A stretch of 18,012 bases of DNA from an uncultured Lysobacter sp. GTDB lineage: Bacteria > Pseudomonadota > Gammaproteobacteria > Xanthomonadales > Xanthomonadaceae. Below are positions 1-7,048 of the stretch, in pieces. The DNA lies in NCBI GenBank assembly GCA_946480055.1, contig CAMLID010000066.1:1-18012 (forward strand). Direction: 5' to 3'. Each line of letters begins with the position of its first letter. The first letter of the stretch is position 1. The notes beneath the pieces are model-generated. The model saw nothing but the letters and a program-made list of their open reading frames with translations, did no database searches and was not told where the DNA came from. The position numbers were made by a program, and so were the translations under genes.

Positions 1-2
1 GA

Positions 3-42
3 GTTCGCGGTCGCGGCTTACGCCGCTCCTACCCCAAAGCGA
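3..42. repeat. REP-like intergenic repeat, copy 1
   Basis: The core reads GGTCGCGGCTTACGCCGCTC and is followed by CTACCCCAAAGCGA. GCGGC and GCCGC around the TTAC centre make a short imperfect palindrome. Copies 2 and 3 lie at 71-95 and 146-187. On the minus strand it reads as the GTAGGAGCGGCGTAAGCCGCGACC type, which is widespread between genes in Lysobacter and relatives (family knowledge). It is non-coding and its function is unknown. Confidence 0.7.
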
Positions 43-70
43 CCGAAGCAGGCGCGGCCGAGGGGTTGGC

Positions 71-95
71 GATCGCGGCCTACGCCGCTCCCACA
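71..95. repeat. REP-like intergenic repeat, copy 2
   Basis: This copy reads GATCGCGGCCTACGCCGCTC followed by CCACA. It has the same orientation and core as the copies at 3-42 and 146-187, with a few substitutions (GA for GG, CC for CT). It lacks the CCCCAAAGCGA tail of the other two copies, so it is a diverged or shorter member. Confidence 0.65.
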
Positions 96-145
96 GAAAG
101 CAGAGGCAGAAGCGAACTCTGAAGCGGAACCTCCACCGGCAGGCG

Positions 146-187
146 AAGTTCGTGGTCGCGGCTCGCGCCGCTCCTACCCCAAAGCGA
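146..187. repeat. REP-like intergenic repeat, copy 3
   Basis: The core GGTCGCGGCTCGCGCCGCTC is followed by CTACCCCAAAGCGA, nearly identical to the copy at 3-42 including the flanking AAGTTCG-like start and the AAAGCGA tail. The three copies in direct orientation over about 185 bases form a small cluster. Confidence 0.7.
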
Positions 188-223
188 GAGCGAGGCCGCC
201 GCAAGCGGAAGAGGGAACCACTC

Positions 224-273
224 GCGAGGATGCGCGATGCGAGGATGCGAGGATGCGAGGATGCGCGATGCGG
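224..273. repeat. Interrupted octamer tandem array (GCGAGGAT)
   Basis: The unit GCGAGGAT occurs at 224-231, 239-246, 247-254 and 255-262. A shortened 7-base unit GCGCGAT sits at 232-238 and 263-269, giving the order A-B-A-A-A-B. It lies in a gene-free stretch between the REP cluster and the terminator at 339-366. No real coding frame covers it. A simple-sequence array like this can change copy number by slippage. Confidence 0.8.
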
Positions 274-338
274 TTCGCCTGCGGCTCACCACATCCTACG
301 AATCCCCGACGAGGAGGATGTCGCGAGCTTCCGTGCAC

Positions 339-366
339 AAAAAAGCCCGGCGATGCCGGGCTTTTT
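339..366. terminator. Bidirectional rho-independent terminator
   Basis: The stem GCCCGGC (345-351) pairs with GCCGGGC (355-361) around a GAT loop. It is flanked by six A (339-344) on one side and five T (362-366) on the other, so it can end transcription in both directions. It begins about 20 bases beyond the stop codon of the minus-strand gene ending at 388 and is most likely that gene's terminator. Confidence 0.9.
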
Positions 367-387
367 CGTTTCCATCGGTCAGCGTGC

Positions 388-663
388 TCAGCGCACGCGA
401 CCACGCCGGAACAGGTTGACGATGCCAAGCAGCACGATCGCGCCGACCAGCGACAACAGCAAGCCGGTCAGGCTGAAGTTGCCATCGTTGATATCGCCCG
501 CACCCAGGCCCAACACGCCGCCGAGCCAACCGCCGAGGAATGCGCCGACGATGCCTACGATGACGTTGAGTAAGATGCCCTGTTGGCCATCGGTGCGCAT
601 GACCAAACTGGCCAGCCAACCGATGACGCCGCCAACCACTAGCCAAATGATGATGCCCATCAT
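388..663 (-). CDS. GlsB/YeaQ/YmgE family membrane protein
   Basis: A 91-residue, very hydrophobic, glycine-rich protein of the transglycosylase-associated / GlsB-YeaQ-YmgE family, small inner-membrane proteins linked to general stress. It begins MMGIIIWLVVGGVIGWLAS. It has three hydrophobic segments (about residues 3-22, 29-50 and 64-84), the middle one in the family-typical NVIVGIVGAFLGGWLGG region, and a basic end RRGRVR. Length is normal for the family (80-95). Two ATG codons lie in tandem; the first is chosen because TAGGAGA on the minus strand ends 7-8 bases before it. It is a single gene with its own terminator at 339-366. Biochemical function is not established for the family. Confidence 0.88.
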   Translation of the reverse strand: MMGIIIWLVVGGVIGWLASLVMRTDGQQGILLNVIVGIVGAFLGGWLGGVLGLGAGDINDGNFSLTGLLLSLVGAIVLLGIVNLFRRGRVR

Positions 664-834
664 GTCGGTGTCTCCTAATCGTTACAGAGGACGCCCGATC
701 GCATTGCGCCGTGTGGATGCACTCGCCTGTCGCATCGGACTATTGCAGTCTGGATGCGGATTTGTGATGGCACTGTTAAATGTTCGCGCTGCGGCGAAGC
801 GCGTCACGCGGCGTAGACACGCCATATGTGGATT

Positions 835-2196
835 TCAGCCACCGTTGCTGCGCAGCAGTTGCAACAGCAGGTCGCGCGGCAATTTTCCGGTCTCGTTGCG
901 CGGCAGCGCATCGACGCGGCGCAGCGGGCGCGGCAGGAATACCGGGTCGATGCTGGCACGCAATGCGCGCAGAATTTCTGCCTCTTCCAGCTGCGGCGCG
1001 ACCGCGAGCGCAGCGATCCGGCGCACCGCGCCGTCGTCGGCGTCGAGCTGAAACACTACGCCGTCCTCGACGCCGTCGATCGCGAGCAGCTTGCGGGTGA
1101 GGTCGCCCAGCGAAGCGCGCTTGCCGGCGATTTCGAGCAGGTCGGCGCTGCGTCCGCGCAGCACGAAACGGCCATCGGCGCCGACTTCCATCAGATCGGC
1201 CAGCACCACCGCCTCGGGCAGGTGCGGCGCGTGCACCGCGGTGCCGTCGGGTTGTGGCAATAAGCGCACACCCGGCAGCGGAGTCCAGGCGTCCTCGTGG
1301 GCGGTGCGGCGGCGCGCGATCACGCAGGTTTCGGTGGAACCGAACACTTCGCGCACCTCGCAGCCGTAGCGCGTTTCCGCGGCCAGGGCGAGTTCCTGCG
1401 GCAGCGGCGCGGTGGCCGAGACGATGCCGGCCAGCGCCGGCAAGGCGATGCCGGATTCGACCAGGGCGCGCAGATGCACCGGCGTGGTCACCAACAGCGG
1501 CGGCGCCGGCGCGTCGGCCAGGGCCAGGGCGACGTCGCCGGGAAAGAACGGACGCGCCGCGTGCACCGCGACCGGACCCAGCAGCGGCAGCAGCACCGAC
1601 ATCTCCATGCCGTACATGTGCTGCGGCGGCACGGTCGCGACCAGCGGCGTGATCGCGTCGGGCGCGAGCAGGTCGGCGAGCGCGGCCAGGTTCTGGGCGG
1701 TGCTGGCGCGGAAGCAGCGCCAGGTTTTTGGATTGGCCTTGGGCTGGCCGGTGCTGCCGGAGGTGAAGCCGATCGCGACCAGCGCATCGGCCGCGATGGT
1801 CGGCGCCGGGCCGTCGAGTTGCGCCAGCGTCTCGGGCAGGCGCCAGTAACGCGGCGGCTGCGGTTCCAGTGCGGTATCGCCCAGGCAATAGCTGTCGGCG
1901 TGCTGGGCCAGCGCGTCGCCGACCACAGCCGGCGCGCGCGAGGGCGGCAGCAGCGTGGTCTGGCCGCGCAGGGCGGCCGCGCAGAAGGCGACCAGGAAGC
2001 GGTAGCGGTCTTCGCACAGATTGATCGCATAGCGCGCCGACGGCAGCGCCGCGGCCAGCGCGCGCACTTCGCGCTCGAAGCGCTGCTGCGCGATCGCATC
2101 GCCGTGCGCGAACGCGAACAGACGCTCGCCCGTACCGGTCACCAGGGCGACGCGTTCGTCGCCGGGTACCGCATCATGATCAACTACCGCTGACAT
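835..2196 (-). CDS. AMP-binding (adenylate-forming) ligase
   Basis: A 453-residue member of the ANL superfamily, which activates a carboxylic acid with ATP to an acyl- or aryl-AMP and passes it to CoA or a carrier protein. Visible motifs: the phosphate-binding loop GFTSGSTGQPK (143-153), the adenylate-contacting FGSTET (285-290), DGRF with RSADLLEIAGKR (341-360) between the two domains, and the catalytic C-terminal lysine in NETGKLPR (K438). It is shorter than typical acyl-CoA synthetases (500-600). Many xanthomonad pigment-cluster AMP-ligases are of this shorter kind. It is divergent from a phosphopantetheinyl transferase, 184 bases between starts, which fits a partner carrier-protein pathway such as aryl-polyene/xanthomonadin synthesis (inference). 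The ribosome site before the chosen ATG is weak. The substrate cannot be read from sequence. Confidence 0.88.
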   Translation of the reverse strand: MSAVVDHDAVPGDERVALVTGTGERLFAFAHGDAIAQQRFEREVRALAAALPSARYAINLCEDRYRFLVAFCAAALRGQTTLLPPSRAPAVVGDALAQHADSYCLGDTALEPQPPRYWRLPETLAQLDGPAPTIAADALVAIGFTSGSTGQPKANPKTWRCFRASTAQNLAALADLLAPDAITPLVATVPPQHMYGMEMSVLLPLLGPVAVHAARPFFPGDVALALADAPAPPLLVTTPVHLRALVESGIALPALAGIVSATAPLPQELALAAETRYGCEVREVFGSTETCVIARRRTAHEDAWTPLPGVRLLPQPDGTAVHAPHLPEAVVLADLMEVGADGRFVLRGRSADLLEIAGKRASLGDLTRKLLAIDGVEDGVVFQLDADDGAVRRIAALAVAPQLEEAEILRALRASIDPVFLPRPLRRVDALPRNETGKLPRDLLLQLLRSNGG

Positions 2197-2291
2197 CGTC
2201 CGCCATTCGTCGCTCCGGCCGCGGCCGCACCATTCCTACGCCGACGGCATCGCCGTCATCCCCTAAGCGCCGGCCGTGCGGCATCGGCATC

Positions 2292-2316
2292 GATCGCGGC
2301 CTAGCGCCGCGTCCCC
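2292..2316. repeat. Degenerate REP-like repeat fragment
   Basis: GATCGCGGCCTAGCGCCGCG followed by TCCCC resembles the repeats at 3-187, with one base shifted in the centre. It lies in the 184-base divergent region between the AMP-ligase and the phosphopantetheinyl transferase, so it may sit in a promoter region. No clear -35/-10 pair was found here. Confidence 0.4.
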
Positions 2317-2380
2317 GTCTTTAGCTTACGCTGGCGCGCTGGCGTTCCGCCAAACGATTGTTCATGTCCCTGACCTGCCG

Positions 2381-2983
2381 ATGACTCCCACCGACCCCGC
2401 GCCGCGCTGGACCTGGCAGCCGCACACGCCCGGAAACGCCGCCGAGGCGCAGGCGCGGACCTGGCTGGCCGAGCAGCTGGACGCCGCGCCGCAAACCCTG
2501 CGCCTGGGCCGCGACGGCCGCCAGCGCCCCTATCTGGAAGCGCCGTACGAGCGCTGGGACTGCAACTGGAGCCACAGCGGCGACAGCCTGCTGATCGCCC
2601 TGACCGCGCGCGGACGGGTCGGCGTCGACCTGGAACGGCTGCGCCCGCGGCCACGCGCGCTGGCGGTGTCCGATCGCTATTTCACCGCCCCCGAAACCGC
2701 CTGGCTGAACGCCCAGCCCGACCGCGACCGCGCCTTCCTGCGCCTGTGGTGCCTGAAGGAAGCGGTACTGAAAGCGCACGGCCACGGGCTCTCGTTCGGC
2801 CTGCACCGGCTGCGTTTCGAAGAACGCGACGGCCGCCTGCTGCTGGTCGACAGCGACCCCGCATTGGGTGCGCCGTCGGAATGGCGGCTGCAGGAACTGG
2901 CGCCGGCGCCGGGCTACGTCGGTGCGCTGGCCTGGCGGCCGTTCGCCGACGCCGCGGCGCCTGCCGTCACCGGCGCGGCCTGA
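2381..2983 (+). CDS. 4'-phosphopantetheinyl transferase (Sfp/HetI type)
   Basis: A 200-residue enzyme that transfers the phosphopantetheine arm of CoA onto a serine of acyl or peptidyl carrier proteins. Diagnostic motifs are GVDLE (81-85, Mg-binding acid pair) and WCLKEAVLKAHG (from W123, matching WxxKEAxxK). The conserved histidine lies in WSHSGD upstream. The frame is open further 5', to 2276, but those residues are low-complexity and arginine-rich. ATG at 2381 (MTPTDPAPRW) gives the usual family length and is chosen, although no strong ribosome site is visible. rsmG follows 33 bases after the stop. Next to the divergent AMP-ligase, a role in secondary-metabolite or pigment carrier-protein activation is likely. 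Such enzymes in Xanthomonas also serve siderophore or NRPS proteins. Confidence 0.9.
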   Translation: MTPTDPAPRWTWQPHTPGNAAEAQARTWLAEQLDAAPQTLRLGRDGRQRPYLEAPYERWDCNWSHSGDSLLIALTARGRVGVDLERLRPRPRALAVSDRYFTAPETAWLNAQPDRDRAFLRLWCLKEAVLKAHGHGLSFGLHRLRFEERDGRLLLVDSDPALGAPSEWRLQELAPAPGYVGALAWRPFADAAAPAVTGAA

Positions 2984-3016
2984 GCCCGACCGGCGCCATC
3001 GGCGATACTGTCGCCG

Positions 3017-3712
3017 ATGAACGCACCCGCTCCCCTCCCCGCCGGGCTCCGTCGCGAGCTCGAAGCCGGCCTGTCCGCGCTGGCCCTGGATCCGGCCCTG
3101 GCCGCGCCGCTGCTGGACTATCTGGCCCTGCTCGCGCGCTGGAACCGCACCTACAACCTCACCGCCGTGCGCGACCCGCAGGAGATGGTGACCAAGCACC
3201 TGCTCGACTCGCTGGCGATGCACCCCTACGTCGACGCGATCGCGCGAGAAGGCGGCGCCCTGGCCGACCTGGGCACCGGCGCCGGCCTGCCCGGGATCCC
3301 GCTGGCGATCGTCAAGCCTGGCCTGCGCGTGACCCTGGTCGAGAGCAACGGCAAGAAGGCGCGCTTCATGCGCGAAGCCCTGCGCACCCTGGGTTTGAAG
3401 GACGCGCGCGTGGCCGAATCGCGGATCGAGGCCTTCGCCGAACCCGGCGCCTACGACGCCATCACCGCGCGCGCCCTGGCGACCCTGCCGCTGATCCTGG
3501 AACTGGGCGGCCACCTGCTCAAGCCCGACGGCGTGCTGCTGGCGATGAAGGGCGCCCACCCGGTCGACGAGATCGCCGCGCTGCCCGCGGGCTGGCGCGT
3601 GCGCGCCTCGCATCCGCTGGCGGTGCCGGGGCTGGACGCCGAGCGCCATCTGGTCGTGGTCGACCGCGCCAATGCCGGCCCCGGACCGGACGCGGACCGA
3701 AATGACGCATGA
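3017..3712 (+). CDS. rsmG: 16S rRNA (guanine527-N7)-methyltransferase RsmG
   Basis: A 231-residue SAM-dependent methyltransferase that makes m7G527 in 16S rRNA of the small subunit, formerly GidB. The N-terminal part has the family pattern [35 protein letters not shown]. The SAM site [15 protein letters not shown] starts at D84, followed by [14 protein letters not shown] and later [14 protein letters not shown]. Length is slightly above the Escherichia coli protein. The start ATG at 3017 has no strong ribosome site. It lies between the phosphopantetheinyl transferase and parA, and rsmG-parA-parB is a conserved order in many bacteria. Loss of RsmG classically gives low-level streptomycin resistance. 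Confidence 0.95.
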   Translation: MNAPAPLPAGLRRELEAGLSALALDPALAAPLLDYLALLARWNRTYNLTAVRDPQEMVTKHLLDSLAMHPYVDAIAREGGALADLGTGAGLPGIPLAIVKPGLRVTLVESNGKKARFMREALRTLGLKDARVAESRIEAFAEPGAYDAITARALATLPLILELGGHLLKPDGVLLAMKGAHPVDEIAALPAGWRVRASHPLAVPGLDAERHLVVVDRANAGPGPDADRNDA

Positions 3713-3813
3713 CGGACCGCGAACGCGTCCCGTCCGGGCATAATCCCCAGTCCGACCGGCGCCCGGCGCCGTCCGAACACACCTCACAGCCGGTACAGCA
3801 GGGGACGAGCCGC

Positions 3814-4629
3814 ATGGCCCGCATCATCGCCGTCGCCAATCAGAAAGGCGGGGTCGGCAAGACCACCACCGCAGTCAACCTGGCCGCCGCGCTCGCGCGT
3901 ACGCCAAAGCGCGTGCTGCTGGTCGACCTGGACCCCCAGGGCAACGCCACGATGGGCAGCGGCATCGACAAGCGCACGATCGAGGACTCGATCTGCGACG
4001 TGATGCTGGGCGAAGCCGACGCCGCATCGATCCTGGTACGCGCGCCGGAAGACTTCGACCTGCTGCCGGCCAACATCGAGCTGACCGCCGCCGAAATCCG
4101 CCTGATGAGCGAGGACGCGCGCGAGCAGCGCCTGAAGAGCGCACTGGCGCCGCTGCGCGCGAACTACGATTACATCCTGATCGACTGCCCGCCGGCGCTG
4201 TCGCTGCTCACGCTCAACGCGCTGACCGCGGCCGACTCGATCATCGTGCCGATGCAGTGCGAGTACTACGCGCTGGAAGGCATCAGCGCCCTGCTCGACA
4301 CCATCAACGCGCTCAAGGCCAGGCTCAACCCGGACCTGGAGATCGAAGGCGTGCTGCGCACCATGTTCGACGTGCGCAACAACCTCGCCAACGCGGTCTC
4401 GGCCGAGCTGACCAATCACTTCGGCGACCGCGTGTTCCGCACCATCGTGCCGCGCAACGTGCGCCTGGCCGAAGCGCCCAGCCACGGCCAGAGCATCGTC
4501 GGCTACGACAAGGCCAGCCGCGGCGGCATCGCCTACCTCGGCCTGGCCGGCGAAGTGCTGCGCCGTCAGCGCGAACGCGAGCAGGCCGCCAAGACGGCGC
4601 AACGCGACCACAAGGAGACCGTGGCATGA
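3814..4629 (+). CDS. parA: Chromosome-partitioning ATPase ParA (Soj)
   Basis: A 271-residue deviant-Walker ATPase that binds DNA non-specifically in the ATP form and moves ParB-bound origin regions. Visible are the Walker A KGGVGKTT (11-18), Walker A' DLDPQGN (38-44) and Walker B LIDCPPALS with D124, and the family block SIIVPMQCEYYALEGISALLDT. The frame is open back to 3709, but ATG at 3814 is chosen. It gives the family N-terminus MARIIAVANQKGG and is preceded by AGGGGAC at a sensible distance. The upstream 35 codons look like non-coding leader, with a weak -10-like CATAAT at 3739-3744. The stop overlaps the parB start as ATGA. The chromosomal (short, no N-terminal HTH) type is clear. Confidence 0.95.
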   Translation: MARIIAVANQKGGVGKTTTAVNLAAALARTPKRVLLVDLDPQGNATMGSGIDKRTIEDSICDVMLGEADAASILVRAPEDFDLLPANIELTAAEIRLMSEDAREQRLKSALAPLRANYDYILIDCPPALSLLTLNALTAADSIIVPMQCEYYALEGISALLDTINALKARLNPDLEIEGVLRTMFDVRNNLANAVSAELTNHFGDRVFRTIVPRNVRLAEAPSHGQSIVGYDKASRGGIAYLGLAGEVLRRQREREQAAKTAQRDHKETVA

Positions 4630-5528
4630 GTGCGGCCAAGAAGCGCGGCCTCGGCCGCGGGCTGGAAGCCCTGCTCGGCCCCAAGGCCGCCGCCGAGGCG
4701 CCGATCCTGGAAGCCACCGAAGCCGACGTGATGCGCAAGCTGCCGGTGGACGCGCTGACCGCCGGCAAGTACCAGCCGCGCAAGACCTGGGACCACGACA
4801 AGCTCGCCGAGCTGGCCGAGTCGATCAAGGCCCAGGGCGTGATCCAGCCGATCGTCGTGCGCGACATCGGCGGCAAGCGCTACGAAATCATCGCCGGCGA
4901 ACGCCGCTGGCGCGCGACCCAGCTGGCCGGGCTGACCGAAATCCCGGTGGTGATCCGCGAAGTCGACGACCGCACCGTGGTCGCGATGGCGCTGATCGAG
5001 AACATCCAGCGCGAAGATCTCAACCCGCTGGAAGAAGCCACCGCGCTGCAGCGCCTGATCGACGAATTCGACCTCACCCACGCCCAGGCCGCCGAAGCGG
5101 TCGGCCGCTCGCGGGTGGCGGTGTCCAACCTGCTGCGTCTGCTGGAACTGCCGGCCGAGATCCGGGTGCTGGTCGAGACCCGCGCCCTCGACATGGGCCA
5201 TGCGCGCGCGCTGCTGACCCTGGCGCCGCAGGCCGCGATCGCGCTGGCGCGCCAGGCCGCCGAACTGGGCTGGTCGGTGCGCGACGTCGAGCACCGCGTG
5301 CAGCAGTTGGCCGCGGGCAAGGTGCCGAGCATGGGCGGCAAGCCCAAGCCGGCCAAGGCCAAGCCGCAGGCCGACATCGCCACGCTTGAGCGCGAGCTGT
5401 CGGAATCGCTCAACACCCAGGTCAACGTACTGCATGGCCGCGGCGGCAAGGGCCGCCTGGTGATCCATTACAGCGACCTGGACTCGCTCGACGGCGTGCT
5501 GGAAAAGCTGCGCGGCAAGGTCGAATAA
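4626..5528 (+). CDS. parB: Chromosome-partitioning protein ParB (Spo0J)
   Basis: A 300-residue CTP-dependent DNA clamp that loads at parS sites and spreads. It begins MSAAKKRGLGRGLEALLG, the conserved ParA-activating basic N-terminus. The ParB/Srx CTPase domain follows (about 38-130) with YQPRK, GVIQPIVVR, GERRWRA (91-97) and ENIQREDLNP (125-134). An HTH lies around 148-178 (LTHAQAAEAVGRSRVAVSNLLRLL), then an Ala/Pro/Lys linker and a dimerisation tail with GKGRLVIHYSDLDSLDGVLEKL. The start overlaps the parA stop (ATGA), with AAGGAG ending 8 bases upstream, so translation is probably coupled. No intact parS (TGTTTCACGTGAAACA type) was seen in the window. Confidence 0.96.
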   Translation: MSAAKKRGLGRGLEALLGPKAAAEAPILEATEADVMRKLPVDALTAGKYQPRKTWDHDKLAELAESIKAQGVIQPIVVRDIGGKRYEIIAGERRWRATQLAGLTEIPVVIREVDDRTVVAMALIENIQREDLNPLEEATALQRLIDEFDLTHAQAAEAVGRSRVAVSNLLRLLELPAEIRVLVETRALDMGHARALLTLAPQAAIALARQAAELGWSVRDVEHRVQQLAAGKVPSMGGKPKPAKAKPQADIATLERELSESLNTQVNVLHGRGGKGRLVIHYSDLDSLDGVLEKLRGKVE

Positions 5529-5575
5529 GCCCCGGCACGCAGCGACCACGGCCGGACCTGAGGGGGGAGGCGGAC

Positions 5576-6325
5576 ATGGCGGAAAACCAGTCGGAAGACA
5601 AGGCGGAAGGCAAGAAGGCCGACGTGGTCAGCCTCAGCGGCAGCCCGATCTACCGCTACGACGCAGCGCCCGAATGGGAGCCGGTCCAGGGCGAGATCTG
5701 TCTGGAACAGATTTCCGACCACATCGAAGCCCACCTGGGTCCGATCGGCAGCGTGTTCCATGAGCTGGCCTCGGACCTGGTCCACATCGACGTGCATTTC
5801 CTGCCGGCCAACGAGAACCACCCCTACGTCCGGCTGGTGACCTCCGGCATGAGCGACCTGGCGATGACGGTGCCCGAAGGCTCCGACGCGCCGCGCTACC
5901 TGGAGCTGATCGCGACCCTGCCGGCCGACTGGCGGCTCGACCAGGAATCGATGAAGGACGAGCGCTGGTACTGGCCGGTCCGACTGCTGAAGATGCTGGC
6001 GCGCTTTCCGCACAAGCACCGCACCTGGCTGGGCTGGGGCCACACCGTCGCCAACGGCGACCCGCCCGAGCCTTACGCCGACGGCACGCGCCTGGATACG
6101 GCGATCCTGCTGCCCTCGGTCAGCGTGCCCGACGGCTTCCACCGCCTGCGCATCGACGACGACAAGGAGATCCAGTTCCTCGCCGTGGTCCCGATGTACC
6201 CCGAGGAACGCGAGCTCAAACTGCGCAAGGGCACCGACGGCCTGCTGGACAAGTTCGCCGACCTCGACGACATCATCGACCCGAAGCGGCGCAACGTCGC
6301 CAAAAAACGTTTCGGCCTGTTCTGA
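5576..6325 (+). CDS. Suppressor-of-fused (SUFU) domain protein
   Basis: A 249-residue soluble protein matching the bacterial SUFU domain family by its pattern: EQISDHIEAHLGPIGSVFHE, DLVHIDVHFLPAN, VRLVTSGMSDLAM, YLELIATLPADW, LKMLARFPHKHRTWLGWGHTV and FLAVVPMYPEE. The extreme N-terminus (1-18) is Lys/Glu-rich and the end KRRNVAKKRFGLF is basic. No signal peptide or membrane segment is visible. In animals SUFU binds Gli factors. In bacteria the role is unknown, though the domain turns up in immunity or polymorphic-toxin contexts as well as in isolated genes like this one. It starts 47 bases after parB with a very strong GAGGGGGGAGG ribosome site, so it may be co-transcribed. No toxin or effector neighbour is seen. 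Confidence 0.8.
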   Translation: MAENQSEDKAEGKKADVVSLSGSPIYRYDAAPEWEPVQGEICLEQISDHIEAHLGPIGSVFHELASDLVHIDVHFLPANENHPYVRLVTSGMSDLAMTVPEGSDAPRYLELIATLPADWRLDQESMKDERWYWPVRLLKMLARFPHKHRTWLGWGHTVANGDPPEPYADGTRLDTAILLPSVSVPDGFHRLRIDDDKEIQFLAVVPMYPEERELKLRKGTDGLLDKFADLDDIIDPKRRNVAKKRFGLF

Positions 6326-6410
6326 CATCCCGGCGCGATAAGCTCAGCTTCCACGGCCGCCCACTTCCACCCCTCGTTCAAAGCCCATCGCAATCACCAA
6401 GGAGATGCAT

Positions 6411-6857
6411 ATGAAACGGATCGCCTTCGCGGCCCTGCTGCTGGCCCCGACCCTGGCTTTCGCCCAAGCCTATGCCCAAGCCGGCGCCAGCTGCCCCAGC
6501 CTCAACAGTGCCGATCTGGCCTGGACCCAACGCCAGGGCGACGACTACACCCTGTGCTACCTGGAACTGCCGTCCAACATCGCCGCCGGCAAGGGCCTGG
6601 GCGTGTACCTGGGCGCGCGCAGCTTCAAGCCGGACAAGAAAGCCCGCGCCGAAAAGGGCACGGTCGGCACCCAGCAGGTCGTCTGGTACAAGAAGGCCAC
6701 CGTCAACGACGCGCGTCCGTTCTCGCGCGAGGCCACGATCGTGCTGCCCGGCGAAAAGCCCAAGAGCAAGGTCCGGGTCTACGTCTGGATCGACGCGGCC
6801 ACCCAGTCCGAGCTCAACGAAGCCTTCGGCCTGGCCAAGCAGCTCGCAGTGAAGTAA
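6411..6857 (+). CDS. Small exported protein of unknown function
   Basis: A 148-residue protein with a clear Sec signal peptide: MKRIAFAALLLAPTLAFAQA with likely cleavage after residue 20 or 24 (AQA). The mature part is about 125 residues, Lys-rich, with alternating short hydrophobic stretches (LGVYLGARSF, KVRVYVWIDAA) suggesting a beta-rich fold. Two cysteines (C28, C49) could form a disulfide in the periplasm. ATG at 6405 is also in frame, but AAGGAG (6399-6404) abuts it. The ATG at 6411 has the correct spacing of 6 and is chosen. It follows the SUFU gene by 85 bases and could share its transcript. I do not recognise the family. Confidence 0.8.
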   Translation: MKRIAFAALLLAPTLAFAQAYAQAGASCPSLNSADLAWTQRQGDDYTLCYLELPSNIAAGKGLGVYLGARSFKPDKKARAEKGTVGTQQVVWYKKATVNDARPFSREATIVLPGEKPKSKVRVYVWIDAATQSELNEAFGLAKQLAVK

Positions 6858-6871
6858 GCGCGACCGGCGCG

Positions 6872-6938
6872 GCGGACTCCGGCCAGCGCGCGGAGTCTGC
6901 TGCGCTTCAGGCGCGGGCGGCCAAGCTGTCGCCCGCGC
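6872..6938. other. Two tandem hairpins downstream of the exported-protein gene
   Basis: Hairpin 1 pairs GCGGACTCCG (6872-6881) with CGGAGTCTGC (6891-6900), ten pairs including one G-U. Hairpin 2 pairs GCGCGGGCG (6911-6919) with CGCCCGCGC (6930-6938), nine perfect pairs around a 10-base loop. Neither has a T run, so they are not textbook terminators. They may stabilise the 3' end or act with Rho. The remaining gap to 7048 shows nothing else clear. Confidence 0.5.
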
Positions 6939-7048
6939 ATCGGTCGCCGCGGCTACGACGCGGTTCCGACCCGGATTCGCGGACACTGTCGATACGGTAA
7001 CCGCCGCCAGCGCATGCTTCCCGCTTCCGAATCCGCCACCATCGCCCC

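Noticed and set aside
152..1051. A 299-residue + strand frame across the left repeats and the GlsB gene
   Set aside because: It runs through REP copies, the octamer array and a terminator, and antisense to two recognisable genes; there is no domain or ribosome-site support.
2321..3787. A 488-residue minus-strand frame over the phosphopantetheinyl transferase and rsmG
   Set aside because: Both + strand genes carry clear catalytic motifs and account for the region; the antisense product has shadow-type composition.
3709..3813. N-terminal extension of ParA to 3709
   Set aside because: It overlaps the rsmG stop, is not in the family N-terminus, and a proper ribosome site precedes the ATG at 3814.
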